Positions 10,650-20,194 of a DNA stretch of 41,263 nucleotides are shown here, in pieces. The notes under the pieces are model-generated. The model was not told where the DNA came from and ran no database searches. It saw only the letters and a program-made list of their open reading frames with translations. Source of the DNA: Agmasoma carcini (nom. nud.) (lineage: Eukaryota > Microsporidia > Thelohaniidae); contig JAOXFI010000056.1 of NCBI GenBank assembly GCA_029232285.1, positions 1-41,263 on the forward strand, given 5' to 3'. Position 1 is the first letter of the stretch. The number at the start of each line of letters is the position of its first letter. The translations under genes were made by a program, and so were the position numbers.

Positions 10650-11390
10650 TTAAAGTTGAAGTGGAACTAAAGTAAGTGGTGATTCATCCTCTAAATCATC
10701 ATTTCCTATTCTATCTATTAAATATTTTGGTATTTTTATTCCTTTAGATACATCAATTATTTTATAGTAGAATTGTGAAGGTAATCCATACCTTTGAATT
10801 GATTCAGCATAACTTTTGATCAATTGAACATGAAAATACAATTCTTTCATTTCATAAATAAATTGATCAGGTTCAATAAAATCACTTGTAACTATTTTAG
10901 CATTTTCAAATTCTTTAATATCATAATTGAATTCTTTTATAAATTTTTTAGGAATGTAAGTTTTGTATAAAATTTTATCTTCTTGTTGCTTGATGATGAC
11001 AGCATCTAAGTTTATTTTTTTAGGACCTACAAAGTAGACAGGTTGTATGAATTCAAATTTTTCTTTTTCAAAGTGATGACTTAGATTTAGCTGATTGATG
11101 TCACCTGTCATTGATTTTTTAAATTTTTCATATTCTTCTTTTTTGTATAAAGATTCTTTATGCATATGCATTATAGATTTGAAAGTAGATTCTACGTTTT
11201 CTAAGGTATACTTATTTTTCCAAGTAAAGTCATTAAATATTACATTATGACCTTTAACATAGCTTAATATTGAATTAGAAAGCTTATCTAACTCTTCTTC
11301 ATAATAAATGGCATCACTAAACTTGATTTTAATATTTGGAAATTCCTTGTATTGGTCATGCTTCTCTGGAAGTGCTACAATATAAAACAT
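10650..11390 (-). CDS. VMA5: V-type ATPase subunit C (V1 sector), reduced
   Basis: 246 aa. The N-terminus MFYIVALPEKHD resembles the start of subunit C (FWLISAPGEK in human). The C-terminal signature YFHVQLIKSYAESIQRYGLPSQF matches the conserved 'WIHxKxLRVFVESVLRYGLP' region. Subunit C bridges the V1 stator arms to V0 and controls reversible assembly of the proton pump. At about 65% of the usual 380-390 residues, the long helical stalk region is shortened. No AAATTT motif is found next to this ATG, only an A/T-rich leader. Confidence 0.8.
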   Translation of the reverse strand: MFYIVALPEKHDQYKEFPNIKIKFSDAIYYEEELDKLSNSILSYVKGHNVIFNDFTWKNKYTLENVESTFKSIMHMHKESLYKKEEYEKFKKSMTGDINQLNLSHHFEKEKFEFIQPVYFVGPKKINLDAVIIKQQEDKILYKTYIPKKFIKEFNYDIKEFENAKIVTSDFIEPDQFIYEMKELYFHVQLIKSYAESIQRYGLPSQFYYKIIDVSKGIKIPKYLIDRIGNDDLEDESPLTLVPLQL

Positions 11391-11514
11391 AAATAATAAA
11401 TAAAATGAAATTATATAGAATGAAACAATACAAACAAATTAAATGTTTGATTTATGTAACAAATAATAGAATAATGATAATATAATGTAGGTATGATCAT
11501 TTTTAATATAATGT

Positions 11515-11850
11515 GATCAAGTCAGTCGTGATCATAGTCGGTCATAGCCATGTAGTCAGGTCATAGTCGGTCATAGCCATGTAGTCAGGTCATAGTCGGT
11601 CAAAGCCATGTAGTTAGGTCATAGTCAGTTATAGTCAGGTCATAGTCGGTCATAGTCGATCATAGTCGATCATAGTCGGTCATAGTCGATCATAGTCGAT
11701 CATAGTCGATCATAGTCGGTCATAGTCGATCATAGTCGATCATAGTCGATCATAGTCGATCATAGTCGATCATAGTCGATCATAGTCGATCATAGTCGGT
11801 CATAGTCGGTCATAGTCGATCATAGTCATATAGTCAGGTCATAGTCAGAC
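11515..11850. repeat. Minisatellite of 10-bp CATAGTCGAT units
   Basis: More than 20 head-to-tail copies of CATAGTCGAT / CATAGTCGGT, preceded by a longer unit built from GGTCATAGCCATGTAGTCA. It lies between the divergent V-ATPase C and TAF9 genes (11391-12009). The flanks contain degenerate CATACCA words and no gene. Confidence 0.95.
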
Positions 11851-11997
11851 ATCGTCATACCATACCAACAATAGACCAACCATAGTCATACAATACCATG
11901 CCAACAATAGACCAATCATAGTCAATTTATTCTTACATGTAACAATTATAAAGTTTTAATGTTTCAAAATCTAAAATTTTACTATTTAAAGAAAATA

Positions 11998-12009
11998 TAA
12001 AAATTTTCC
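11998..12009 (+). promoter_or_regulatory. AAAAATTTTCC signal of TAF9
   Basis: AAAAATTTTCC abuts the TAF9 ATG at 12010. Confidence 0.6.
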
Positions 12010-12408
12010 ATGACAAATGAAAATTTAGCTCCAAGAGATGCAAAAATAATTTCAGTTATTTTAAGGGGGTTAGGAATCAATGAATGTGATCCAAAAGTGA
12101 TTACTCAGTTGTTAGAGTTTGCCTATAAGTATTCAAGGGATGTATTAGAAGATGCGAGTGTGTATGCTAAGCATTGTGGAAGACAAACAATAACAGCTAA
12201 AGATATGAAGTTAACTCTTCAGACGAGAGTAGGTAAATATTTTGTGCCTGCCCCACCAAGAAGCTTTTTGAATGCAAGTGCTGAATCGACAAATAATAAA
12301 GAATTAAGTCAGCCAGATAAAGAAAATTTGTTAAGAACACCAAATGAGGCAAATGGTAATTTTGGGTTTGAATATAAAGTAGGAGAAGTGAAGAAGAGAA
12401 AAATATGA
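12010..12408 (+). CDS. TAF9: TFIID/SAGA subunit TAF9
   Basis: 132 aa. The N-terminal histone fold (about 8-75) reads APRDAKIISVILRGLGI, then VITQLLEFAYKYSRDVLEDA and TITAKDMKLTLQTRV. This corresponds element by element to TAF9 (PKDA, ILKDMGI, VINQMLEFAFRY, LAIQCR). It is followed by the TAF9-specific PAPPRSFL segment, equivalent to PPPRDFL. TAF9 pairs with TAF6 in TFIID and SAGA. The tail is short and Asn/Glu-rich. A start signal is fused to the ATG. Confidence 0.92.
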   Translation: MTNENLAPRDAKIISVILRGLGINECDPKVITQLLEFAYKYSRDVLEDASVYAKHCGRQTITAKDMKLTLQTRVGKYFVPAPPRSFLNASAESTNNKELSQPDKENLLRTPNEANGNFGFEYKVGEVKKRKI

Positions 12409-12414
12409 TTTAAA

Positions 12415-12655
12415 GTTAGTCATACAATTGTTATAGTGTTGCTATAGTGTTATAGTGTTGTTATAGTGTTATGGTCATACTGTTCTTGTTATAATGTTGT
12501 TATAGTGTTCTAGTTATACTGTTATAGTGTTATGGTCATACTGTCATACAATTGTTATAGTGTTATATGGTCATACAATTGTTATAATTATGCAATCGTA
12601 CAATTGTTATATTTATGCAATCACAATTGTTATATTTATGCAATGATTTAACTTT
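12415..12655. repeat. Irregular GTTATAGT repeat
   Basis: Repeats of GTTATAGTGTT and of TCATACAATTGTTATA between TAF9 and the coiled-coil gene. Units vary in length; no gene is seen. Confidence 0.75.
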
Positions 12656-12669
12656 AATATAAATAATTT

Positions 12670-13068
12670 TCATTTATTAATTTTATTTAATTTTTCTTTG
12701 ATATTTTCCATTTCATTTTTATAAATTTGGTTTTGTTCATTTTTTAGTTTTTCAACATTTTCAATGCTTTCCTTGCTTTTTACTTTTATTTTTGACTTAA
12801 GTTTTTCAATTTCGTTAATTATTTTGTTTACTTCGTCTTTTTTCAATAAATTTTGTAATTTTTTTATTTTATTTTCCAATTTTGAATGTTTATGCATTAA
12901 TTCATTAATTTTTAATTCTAAATTTTTACAATCAACATTATTGATTTGTTCTTTGAATCTTTTACAAGTTTTATTTGTTTGTTTAGTAAATTTTGAATAT
13001 TTATCTGTTAATTTCTTATGAAATAAATCAATTAATTTATTATATTTTGTATTTTTAATATTCTTCAT
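12670..13068 (-). CDS. Hypothetical Lys-rich coiled-coil protein
   Basis: 132 aa, strongly basic, and predicted by eye to be almost entirely helical, with heptad-like Leu/Ile spacing from about residue 50 to the end (for example NKIINEIEKLKSKIKV). No recognisable domain, membrane span or zinc site. The ATG is preceded by a TATAATTTTATTCAA leader, a weaker form of the usual signal. The opposite-strand ORF at 12764-13021 is a shadow. Kinetochore, Mediator or tether subunits are possible but I cannot choose among them. Confidence 0.6.
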   Translation of the reverse strand: MKNIKNTKYNKLIDLFHKKLTDKYSKFTKQTNKTCKRFKEQINNVDCKNLELKINELMHKHSKLENKIKKLQNLLKKDEVNKIINEIEKLKSKIKVKSKESIENVEKLKNEQNQIYKNEMENIKEKLNKINK

Positions 13069-13074
13069 TTGAAT

Positions 13075-13345
13075 AAAATTATAAATAAATATTTTTATAA
13101 TTTAAATGCATAAATAAATATTTTTATAATAAAAATGCATAAATAAATGCATAATAATTTATAATATTTATATTATGCTTATATTTATACTATTATTATA
13201 TTTATAATATTTATATTTATATTATTATATATTTATAATATTTATATTATTATACTATTATATTATTATACTATTATATATTTATACTATTATATTATTA
13301 TATATTTATATTATTATATATTTATACTATTATATTTATATTATA
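13075..13345. repeat. Low-complexity TATTATTATAT tract between divergent genes
   Basis: A pure A/T region built of ATTATTATAT and ATATTTATA words, with two ATTTAAATGCATAAATAAATATT-type copies (units under 25 bp) at the left end. No gene. Confidence 0.8.
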
Positions 13346-13369
13346 AAAATATTATAAAAATTTTTATGC

Positions 13370-13789
13370 ATGAAAAAAAGACAAAATGACAATGGCACCA
13401 AAAGCTTAATGGGCACTTATTCACATATGTGTGATGATCTATGCATCATAAAACTAAAGGAAATTCCCTATCCAAGCTCTCCAGTCTATGTTAATAACAA
13501 ACAAGTCGGTAAAATAGAAGAAATATACGGCCCAAAGACAGAACCTTATGCATCTATCAATCTAAATACTAAAATAACTAAAGATGCTAAATTTGAAGGT
13601 CTAAGTAATAGATTTATACCTCTTTCAAGATTTTTAAGTAGAGAACAAACTGAATTACAAAAAGAAGCATTAACTTCTAAAAATAACAAAGCAAAAAATT
13701 TTTCAAATAAAAAACAAAATTTTAATGAAAAAAAATCTTTCGGTGGTAAAAATTTTAACAATAACAAAAAATTTAGGAAAAATAAATAA
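13370..13789 (+). CDS. GAR1: H/ACA snoRNP protein GAR1
   Basis: 139 aa. The core (about 17-90) matches the GAR1 beta-barrel: CDDLCIIKLKEIPYPSSPVY, then QVGKIEEIYGPKTEPYASI, then RFIPLSRFL, which parallels the family's FNAPVYxENKxxIGKVDEIFG and PLxRFLP. GAR1 binds Cbf5 and acts in pseudouridylation of rRNA. The usual Gly/Arg-rich ends are absent; the tail is Lys/Asn/Phe-rich instead (KKQNFNEKKSFGGKNFN). NAF1 shares this fold but is normally longer. AAAAATTTTTATGC directly precedes the ATG. Confidence 0.88.
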   Translation: MKKRQNDNGTKSLMGTYSHMCDDLCIIKLKEIPYPSSPVYVNNKQVGKIEEIYGPKTEPYASINLNTKITKDAKFEGLSNRFIPLSRFLSREQTELQKEALTSKNNKAKNFSNKKQNFNEKKSFGGKNFNNNKKFRKNK

Positions 13790-13794
13790 TTATT

Positions 13795-14060
13795 GACTAA
13801 CTAAAATATAAGTTTTATAATAATGCATAAATATATAATAATGCATAAATATAAGTATAAATATATAAATTTTGCATAAATAAATAAGTTTTATAATAAT
13901 GCATAAATATATAATATTGCATAAATATAATATATAATATTGCATAATATAAATATAAGTATTAATATAAAGTTTTATAATATAAATATAATAATGCATA
14001 AATTTAAATTTTTATAATATTGCATAAATTTAATATTTTAAAATTTTTTTGACATGCATA
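13795..14060. repeat. ATAATGCATAAATATA repeats
   Basis: An A/T-only spacer with many TGCATAAATA words between GAR1 and the next gene. The 69-residue minus-strand ORF in it is low-complexity (Ile/Tyr) and not supported. Confidence 0.75.
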
Positions 14061-14123
14061 AATTCTAATACATTTTATCAAAAATTTTGAAACAAATTTA
14101 AAACTATTTTGTTTATTATTTTT

Positions 14124-15149
14124 ATGCGCATCACAGATTTGCTTAGCTCTCTTCTTTTTCCACAATCTAACTTAGTACCTCAAAATATCAACATTTACAA
14201 GACAATTGACAATCTAAATGATAGAATCCTCTATGAATCATACATACCAATAGAAGGTGTTGTCTGGCAAATAAATATAAACAATATGAACAATTCTAGC
14301 ATAGACCAAATGATTACAAACATTATCAATGCAAAAGATAAAATTTTGCATGAATTTTCATATTTTACAAACTTTTATAATTACTCAAATATAACTAATG
14401 ATCAATTAATGCTATATAGAAATAACTTAATTGATCAAGACAGCTCAAATATACTCAAAAATATGATTAAAAGCAACTTAGAAGAACTAAGTAGTGTTCC
14501 TAAGAGTGATATGATATTAAAACAACACCTAAATGACAACAACAAGGATGAATATTATAAAAAAATGATTCATAGGCTTAAATTTGATGAACCTGCCAAT
14601 ATTAACAAAAAAATTATACAAGAAAAAAATGAATTTTATAAATCTTTTAAATCTCCAAAAAATTTGAAAAAAACAATCATAAATTTAAGTTTAGGTGGTT
14701 TTATTATAGAATCTGATAAATTATTGGAAATATTCAATAATGCTAAATTTAAAGATAAAAATTCAGAAGTAAAACAAATAATACTTGAAATGATGAAAAT
14801 AGTAGAAAAATTAGAATTAGAAAATAGCACTAAAACTTTTATTGATCAAAAATATAGAATTTTGGAATTTCTTGATAATTTGGTATTAAAACCATCAGAA
14901 GTTAATAAAATACGTTCAGATATACTTGAATTGTATTACACTGACATGTCAGAAAGAGCTTATCAAAATATAAAACAAGAGAATTTTATAAAAGACTTAA
15001 TTTATGATGTAAGTAATGCAAATGAAGTGCCTTACTTTATTAAATATAACAAAGATATTGTTGATGATTTTATTAAGTATTTGATGACGAATCAGAAGGA
15101 GGAAGAAGAAGCTTTGATATCACATTTTTATGAATTAAAAGATTTTTAA
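14124..15149 (+). CDS. Hypothetical protein, 341 aa, mostly helical
   Basis: Starts MRITDLLSSLLFPQS; the upstream in-frame TTG at 14109 is not a plausible start. The N-terminal 55 residues are mixed (NDRILYESYIPIEGVVWQI). The remainder is charged, helical and Asn/Lys-rich, ending in EEEEALISHFYELKDF. No transmembrane span, zinc motif or recognised catalytic motif is seen. AAAATTTTG lies about 40 bp upstream. It is probably a real gene, given its length and codon use, but I do not recognise the family. Confidence 0.7.
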   Translation: MRITDLLSSLLFPQSNLVPQNINIYKTIDNLNDRILYESYIPIEGVVWQININNMNNSSIDQMITNIINAKDKILHEFSYFTNFYNYSNITNDQLMLYRNNLIDQDSSNILKNMIKSNLEELSSVPKSDMILKQHLNDNNKDEYYKKMIHRLKFDEPANINKKIIQEKNEFYKSFKSPKNLKKTIINLSLGGFIIESDKLLEIFNNAKFKDKNSEVKQIILEMMKIVEKLELENSTKTFIDQKYRILEFLDNLVLKPSEVNKIRSDILELYYTDMSERAYQNIKQENFIKDLIYDVSNANEVPYFIKYNKDIVDDFIKYLMTNQKEEEEALISHFYELKDF

Positions 15150-15177
15150 TTTTATTTTTTAAATACACTTTAATATG

Positions 15178-15560
15178 ACTATGATCGGGTATGATTGACT
15201 ATGATTGACCATGACGATGACCTGACGATGACCTGACGATGACCTGACGATGACCGACGATGACCGACGATGACCGACGATGACCGACGATGACCGACGA
15301 TGACCGACGATGACCGACGATGACCTGACCTTGACCTGACGATGACCTGACCTTGACCTGACGATGACCTTGACCTGATGACCTGACGATGACCTGACGA
15401 TGACCGACGATGACCTGACCTTGACCTGACCATCTGACCATGACTGACTATGACCTGACCGACTATGACTGATCACGAGTTGAGTTGACCTGACCACGAC
15501 TGACCACGATTGACCTGATTATGACTGATTATAACCATCTGACCACTATTGACCTGACCA
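15178..15560. repeat. Minisatellite of 10/11-bp GACGATGACC(T) units
   Basis: Tandem CCGACGATGA (10 bp) and CTGACGATGAC (11 bp) units grade into GACCATGACT-like words near 15430-15560. On the minus strand the core is GGTCATCGTC. Three overlapping minus-strand ORFs here (RSSSGH/VIVGHRR peptides) are read-through of the repeat, not genes. The remaining spacer to 15878 is AT-rich with no gene. Confidence 0.95.
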
Positions 15561-15878
15561 TGACTGAATAATATTTATATGGATTGATTATATCATACCA
15601 TTAGAAACATAATATTGTCACGTTACATTGCCTATGATCAAAGAATTAACTTCAATCTCGATACAGCATAGTTTTATCATAAAATATTATTTTGTAAACA
15701 AAAATTTTAATATTTATAATGATTGATATTATATGTCATAACATAATAATATAACCTTTATCATATATATAGCACAATTTTATAACTAACCAAAGCCTAA
15801 CATTATTATTTCTATTATAAAACAATGTTATCAATATTTATAAAACCTTTATAGAAAAATGTTTTAAAAAAATTTACC

Positions 15879-16586
15879 ATGTTGAGTTCAGAAGAAAAGG
15901 AAAATAAAAATATGACGAATAGGCCTAAGCTTTTAACGTATCCCTTGCTTAGAACACCTGTTAGTTACTGTAACAATCATAATATGAATGTTAAGGCTAT
16001 TAGGTCTTATAGTAGAAGAACTTTACGTACTCCTTTTGACTTTATGTGTTTTTTTAGCCTTGAAAAAGAAGCACCTAAGTCTTTATTTGATCTCATTGAT
16101 TATTTACTTAAGAACTGCAAATTAAAATATATTTTTAGAGTCGAAAGCAATGAAGAAGTCACACCTCAATTTTTAAGAAAATTTGAAAACTTAGAAATAA
16201 ATTTTCAAGAGCACGATTTGAAATTTTTAACTAAATTTCTAAAGTTTTATCTAAGAAAAGTGATGGATGGTTTATTTGAAATAAAATACATGAAAAGCTT
16301 TACCAAATATGAAAATGCAGTTCAAAACAAGCTGCTTTTATATACTTTGAGTCCGAGTGCTTTATCTATTTTTTTTAGACTAAAAAATTTATTTAGAGAA
16401 ATAATAAAAAATTATGATGTGACTGATATGAACCTAAAATCAATATTGAACTGCTTTGCATACACTTTATTTCCTTTAGGATGCTTTGATAGTATTGATA
16501 GTGTTTTTAAACTGAAAAGAATGCTTGCTGTGATGCTTACAGTAGAAGAAGATAAAATACCTGAAGAATTAAAGATATACTTGTAA
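15879..16586 (+). CDS. RhoGAP-domain protein
   Basis: 235 aa. Residues about 66-205 follow the RhoGAP pattern: KSLFDLIDYLL, then KYIFRVESN with Arg87 at the arginine-finger position (family GIFRVSG). Next is HDLKFLTKFLKFYLRKVMDGLFE (family VASLLKxFLRELPEPLxP; Lys122 and Arg126 retained), then LSPSALSIFFRLKNLFREI. The last block, MNLKSILNCFAYTLFP, corresponds to M-x3-NLAIVFGPTL, with the usual Asn and Pro replaced by Ser and Tyr. RhoGAPs accelerate GTP hydrolysis by Rho-type GTPases; activity is likely but not certain because of those substitutions. AAAATTTACC abuts the ATG; a second Met at residue 12 is possible. Confidence 0.72.
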   Translation: MLSSEEKENKNMTNRPKLLTYPLLRTPVSYCNNHNMNVKAIRSYSRRTLRTPFDFMCFFSLEKEAPKSLFDLIDYLLKNCKLKYIFRVESNEEVTPQFLRKFENLEINFQEHDLKFLTKFLKFYLRKVMDGLFEIKYMKSFTKYENAVQNKLLLYTLSPSALSIFFRLKNLFREIIKNYDVTDMNLKSILNCFAYTLFPLGCFDSIDSVFKLKRMLAVMLTVEEDKIPEELKIYL

Positions 16587-16786
16587 ATTGTCTTAATAAA
16601 TGTTAATGGTGATAATTTTATTATATATTTTCCATCCAATTGCAAATTTTTTAAATCAATCGGTAAATATATATTTTAAATTAATATTAGTCAATCTCTA
16701 TTTACATACCAAATAATAATTCAAAAATTTACACATAGGTATGAATTATTTGCAATTTGATATATAAACCATATATTTTTATAATT

Positions 16787-16969
16787 TTAATCTAAAAGAC
16801 TTACTTTCTTAATTGAATCTCCTCTTATTACACCTTTTTTATCATTTTTTATAAAACTAATGTTGTTATGCTTATCATAACCAATACATTTACATATAAA
16901 CTCACTTCCATCAGTTAAATTAATTTTTATTTCTTTATTTACTTTTTCTTCTAAATCTTTGTTAGTCAT
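16787..16969 (-). CDS. LSm/Sm-fold protein (LSm-like, 60 aa)
   Basis: A minimal Sm fold: helix LEEKVNKEI, then Sm1 KINLTDGSEFICKCIGYDKHNNISF and Sm2 GVIRGDSIKKV. IRGDSI is the classic 'xRGxxI' Sm2 loop that contacts RNA. At 60 residues it is shorter than most LSm proteins. LSm8 or LSm5 are the closest by eye; which ring position it fills cannot be decided. AAAATTTTTT directly precedes the ATG. Confidence 0.75.
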   Translation of the reverse strand: MTNKDLEEKVNKEIKINLTDGSEFICKCIGYDKHNNISFIKNDKKGVIRGDSIKKVSLLD

Positions 16970-17039
16970 AAAAAATTTTAAATAATTTAATTTATAAATA
17001 TTAATAAGAAAAAAGTTAGTTAATTTATAATAATCATAA

Positions 17040-17186
17040 ATATTGACTAACTAATCATAAATATTAACTAACCATAACTACTAACTAACTAATCATAACT
17101 ACTAACTAACTAATCATAAATATTGACTAACTAATCATAAATACTGATTAACTAACTAACTACTAACTAACTAAACTAACTAATCA
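17040..17186. repeat. CTAA tetranucleotide-based repeat
   Basis: CTAACTAACTAATCATAAATA-like units (about 21 bp, ending in runs of ACTA) run up to the 3' end of the thioredoxin reductase gene. Confidence 0.85.
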
Positions 17187-17189
17187 TAA

Positions 17190-18083
17190 TCATTTATTAT
17201 TAAGATTGTATTTATTGGCAGATATACCAGCAACACAACCAGATGCAGCAGCTGTAACCGCTTGTCTATAAGTCCAATCCTGTACATCACCACATGCAAA
17301 TAAACCATCAACATTAGTTGATTTATCAGAGTTAGTTACCAAATATCCATTTTTATATTCCAAACTTAAATTCTTTAAAAATTGTGTATTAGGAACATGT
17401 CCTATAGCATAAAACAATACATCAACATCAATTATCATACCATTACTAAGCTTTATCTTTCTTATAACATCATCACCAACACATTCTACCAGTTCAGCAG
17501 ATCTAATTATCTCAATTTTAGGATTATTTTCAATTTTTTTTAACTTATCAGCTCTCCCTCTAAAATCATCCCTCCTGTGTATTAAATATACCTTTGATGC
17601 TATATCAGCCATAAATAATGTTTCTTCAAACGCAGTATCACCACCTCCAATTATAGCACATACTTTATTAACATATAAAAACCCATCACATACAGCACAA
17701 GCACTTATTCCTTTATTCCAATATAAATCAGAATTTTTTACATATAATTTTTTAGCTGAAGCACCTGTACTAACAATGACAGACCTAGCATTATATGTAT
17801 TTTGAGTAGTTTTCAGTATAAAATGAGAGTCTTTAGTTATATCAATGACAGTTTCTGTTATTATTGGTATTTTACAGTTGTCTCTCATATCAGCCATCAT
17901 ATCAGGCCCTTGAGTTCCATTTATATAGCCTGGATAGTTATCAACATTGGTTGTAGTTGTTAGTTGACCACCAGCAGAAACGCCATTGGCAAAGTCGCCT
18001 TCAAGCATTAAACAATTACCATTGATGAAACCAGCTGCTGTGTGAGCTGCAGGACCGCTTCCTATAATAATTGAATCATACAT
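17190..18083 (-). CDS. TRR1: Thioredoxin reductase (NADPH), low-molecular-weight type
   Basis: 297 aa, close to the 310-320 usual for fungal/bacterial TrxR. FAD-binding GSGPAAHTAA near residue 8; redox-active CAVC at 129-132 (WNKGISACAVCDG); NADPH-binding GGGDTA at 146-151 and HRRDDFR at 169-175; second FAD motif GLFACGDVQD near the C-terminus. Reduces thioredoxin with NADPH in the cytosol. The gene is complete, with all catalytic residues. It is preceded by AAAATTTTACCT-ATG. Confidence 0.96.
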   Translation of the reverse strand: MYDSIIIGSGPAAHTAAGFINGNCLMLEGDFANGVSAGGQLTTTTNVDNYPGYINGTQGPDMMADMRDNCKIPIITETVIDITKDSHFILKTTQNTYNARSVIVSTGASAKKLYVKNSDLYWNKGISACAVCDGFLYVNKVCAIIGGGDTAFEETLFMADIASKVYLIHRRDDFRGRADKLKKIENNPKIEIIRSAELVECVGDDVIRKIKLSNGMIIDVDVLFYAIGHVPNTQFLKNLSLEYKNGYLVTNSDKSTNVDGLFACGDVQDWTYRQAVTAAASGCVAGISANKYNLNNK

Positions 18084-18097
18084 AGGTAAAATTTTTA
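18084..18097 (-). promoter_or_regulatory. AAAATTTTACCT signal of thioredoxin reductase
   Basis: On the minus strand AAAATTTTACCT is joined directly to the ATG at 18083. Confidence 0.65.
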
Positions 18098-18251
18098 TAT
18101 TGAAAAAAAATAAGAAATTTATGGTCCTGTTTCGATTTGAAAATTTTTAGATAATAAAATTGAAACAACACTAATTTATTAATAGTTAATATGTCATAAT
18201 ATTATATATAAAGTGATACTTGTAGTATTGCTCTATAAAGAACACATACCA

Positions 18252-18690
18252 TATCGTAATAACGTTATAAACAACAATAATTAGGTTATTTCAGTGTGAT
18301 AACCTTTTGTTCATATTGGAACTGGTTTTCGATCAATATAAAAACACATCATCTTAATGACAGAGAAAGATCGCTATCTTGAAGATATAAGCTTGTCGAC
18401 ATACGTAATATCACCAAATTCAGTATAATGTCTTTAAGTATTACTGTTACTATCTAAGATGGCATAACAAGCAAGTTTTTCTATTACCTTTTACCAAAGC
18501 ACAAATTTCAACGATTTCCATTATTATTATTTTTGTTTGATTACTTGGTGATTTAATTTTTCATCTTTTATAAATTGATTAATATTTAAAATTCATTGTA
18601 AAAAACTTGAAAATGAGTGGAGAGGTTTTCAATCGATACTATATTTGTCTGAGCAAGCATATTATACAAATGAACCTTGTATTATATACA
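18252..18690 (+). repeat. Dispersed element, copy 4 (plus orientation)
   Basis: Contains in order GATAACCTTTTGTTC, GGAACTGGTTTTCGATCA, CTATCTTGAAGATATAAGCT, TACGTAATA, GTCTTTAAAGT-like text, CCTTTTACCAAA, AAAAACTTGAA, TGAGTGGAGAGG, AATCGATACTA and GAGCAAGCATATTATA. These match the minus-strand reading of the copies at 19085-19531 and 26980-27491. Confidence 0.75.
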
Positions 18691-19084
18691 CATGAAGCAA
18701 AAATTCAGCCACTCATAATCTTTAAATTATACACTGCCTTACTAAATAAATAATATTTTTTGATCAATATAGCAATATTATTGATATATATTTATAAATA
18801 ATTATGTATAAGCAATCTAATAAAAAATTGAAAAATTAATAGTTAATGATTTGATCTAATTTTTATCTTATATAAGTATTAAATTGTATTTCAACATTGA
18901 TTATGGCATGTAAGAAAATTTAACTATTTTGAAATTTAATTCATAAAATTATTAAAATAAATAGAAATTTGTTTATTCTTTATAATAATACCTAAAATAT
19001 TGACAAAAGCTCTTATACTATCAATTTTATATAGAAAAATAACCTTGTAATGAAATTTTAAGTGCTCAAAATATAAGAAAATTT
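18691..19084. other. A/T-rich spacer between inverted element copies
   Basis: No ORF or motif recognised; centre of the inverted pair of dispersed elements. Confidence 0.5.
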
Positions 19085-19531
19085 TAATAATAAAGGTTTA
19101 TTTGTCAAATATGCTTGCTCAGCTAAAAGTATAAAATATGACATAAAGTAGTATCGATTCGATAACTCTCCGCTCATTTTCTTACAATAATAAAATATAG
19201 AAGCATAGAAGAGACGAAAACAGATATTAATGAATGTACATTTTTCGTGATTTGATAAAAGGGAGTAGAATAACTTGATTGTCAATTTATCTTAGGAGGT
19301 GACAATAATACTTTAAAGACACTATACTATATTGTAGCTGGGTTAGTGCTATTACATACAACAACCAGCTTATATATTGTAGTTTATGATGGGGCACCTC
19401 TCTACAATAAGAAGGAGTCGTCATTAGACCGCAACTAGTTTCCCAGAGTAAACAAGGTTATCAGTATCCCCCACGGCTCTGTTATACTCCAATTAGCTGT
19501 TGTTTCCAACGTTACCACGTGGAGGTCTGGA
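19085..19531 (-). repeat. Dispersed element, copy 2 (minus orientation)
   Basis: On the minus strand it starts at TCCAGACCTCCACGTGG, continues through AACGTTGGAAACAA, and ends near GAGCAAGCATATTTGAC followed by an AATAAA-containing A/T tail. With the plus-oriented copy at 18252-18690 it forms a large imperfect inverted repeat with an A/T-rich centre of about 390 bp. ORFs at 19058-19285 and 19435-19644 lie inside it and are not recognised as genes. Confidence 0.85.
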
Positions 19532-20194
19532 ATATCAATAAGCACAGAAAGCCTAAAACAACCCATAATATTGATTTTATCAATGAAATAATAGATAAGA
19601 CTAAATATTAAATGGTTAACGCGTATGATAATACATATTGTCACACTATTTCATAAATAAGAAATTTATTAAAGCAAAAAATATTTTAGTAATTTAATTA
19701 TCTAACAAATCTATATAATCATTATTGATCTTATATTAAGCGTGAAAAGAAGTTTAATATTTTTAAAAAATCTATTGATATTTATTATTACGTTTTAAGA
19801 CTTTATTGATTGTTATTGGGGTTCGTAAAAAATTATCATGGTTTATATTATTCAATTGAGCATATTTTCTTTATAATTTTACTATTATAAATTCAGTGGT
19901 ATATATCAACATGAGTTATTTTTACAATAAATATTAAAATTAAAAATTCTCGTCATTATACTATTTGAATATGTGATCTCATATAAAATTTTATATGATA
20001 ACGAATACCCTTATAATACTTTTATGTATTTGTAACATACAATTATAATAAATTTATATAAATATTTTATAGTTTTTTTGTATATTTCTGTACAGATTAA
20101 AAGAATTTGGATATTATATGTATCTTATGAGTAAATAATAACAAAAATTGGTTTTTATATAAGCAAATTCACGAAAGAAATTGATTTTTTAAGG

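Noticed and set aside
10310..11850. CRISPR-like array
   Set aside because: Units are 9-10 bp and directly adjacent without unique spacers, so they are minisatellites.
14109..14123. TTG start five codons upstream of the 341-aa protein
   Set aside because: An ATG at 14124 is available and there is no reason to invoke a non-ATG start in a eukaryotic nuclear gene.
15159..15497. Three overlapping minus-strand ORFs of RSSSGH/VIVGHRR repeats
   Set aside because: A repeat with a unit not divisible by three is open in several frames at once; they are read-through of the GACGATGACC minisatellite.
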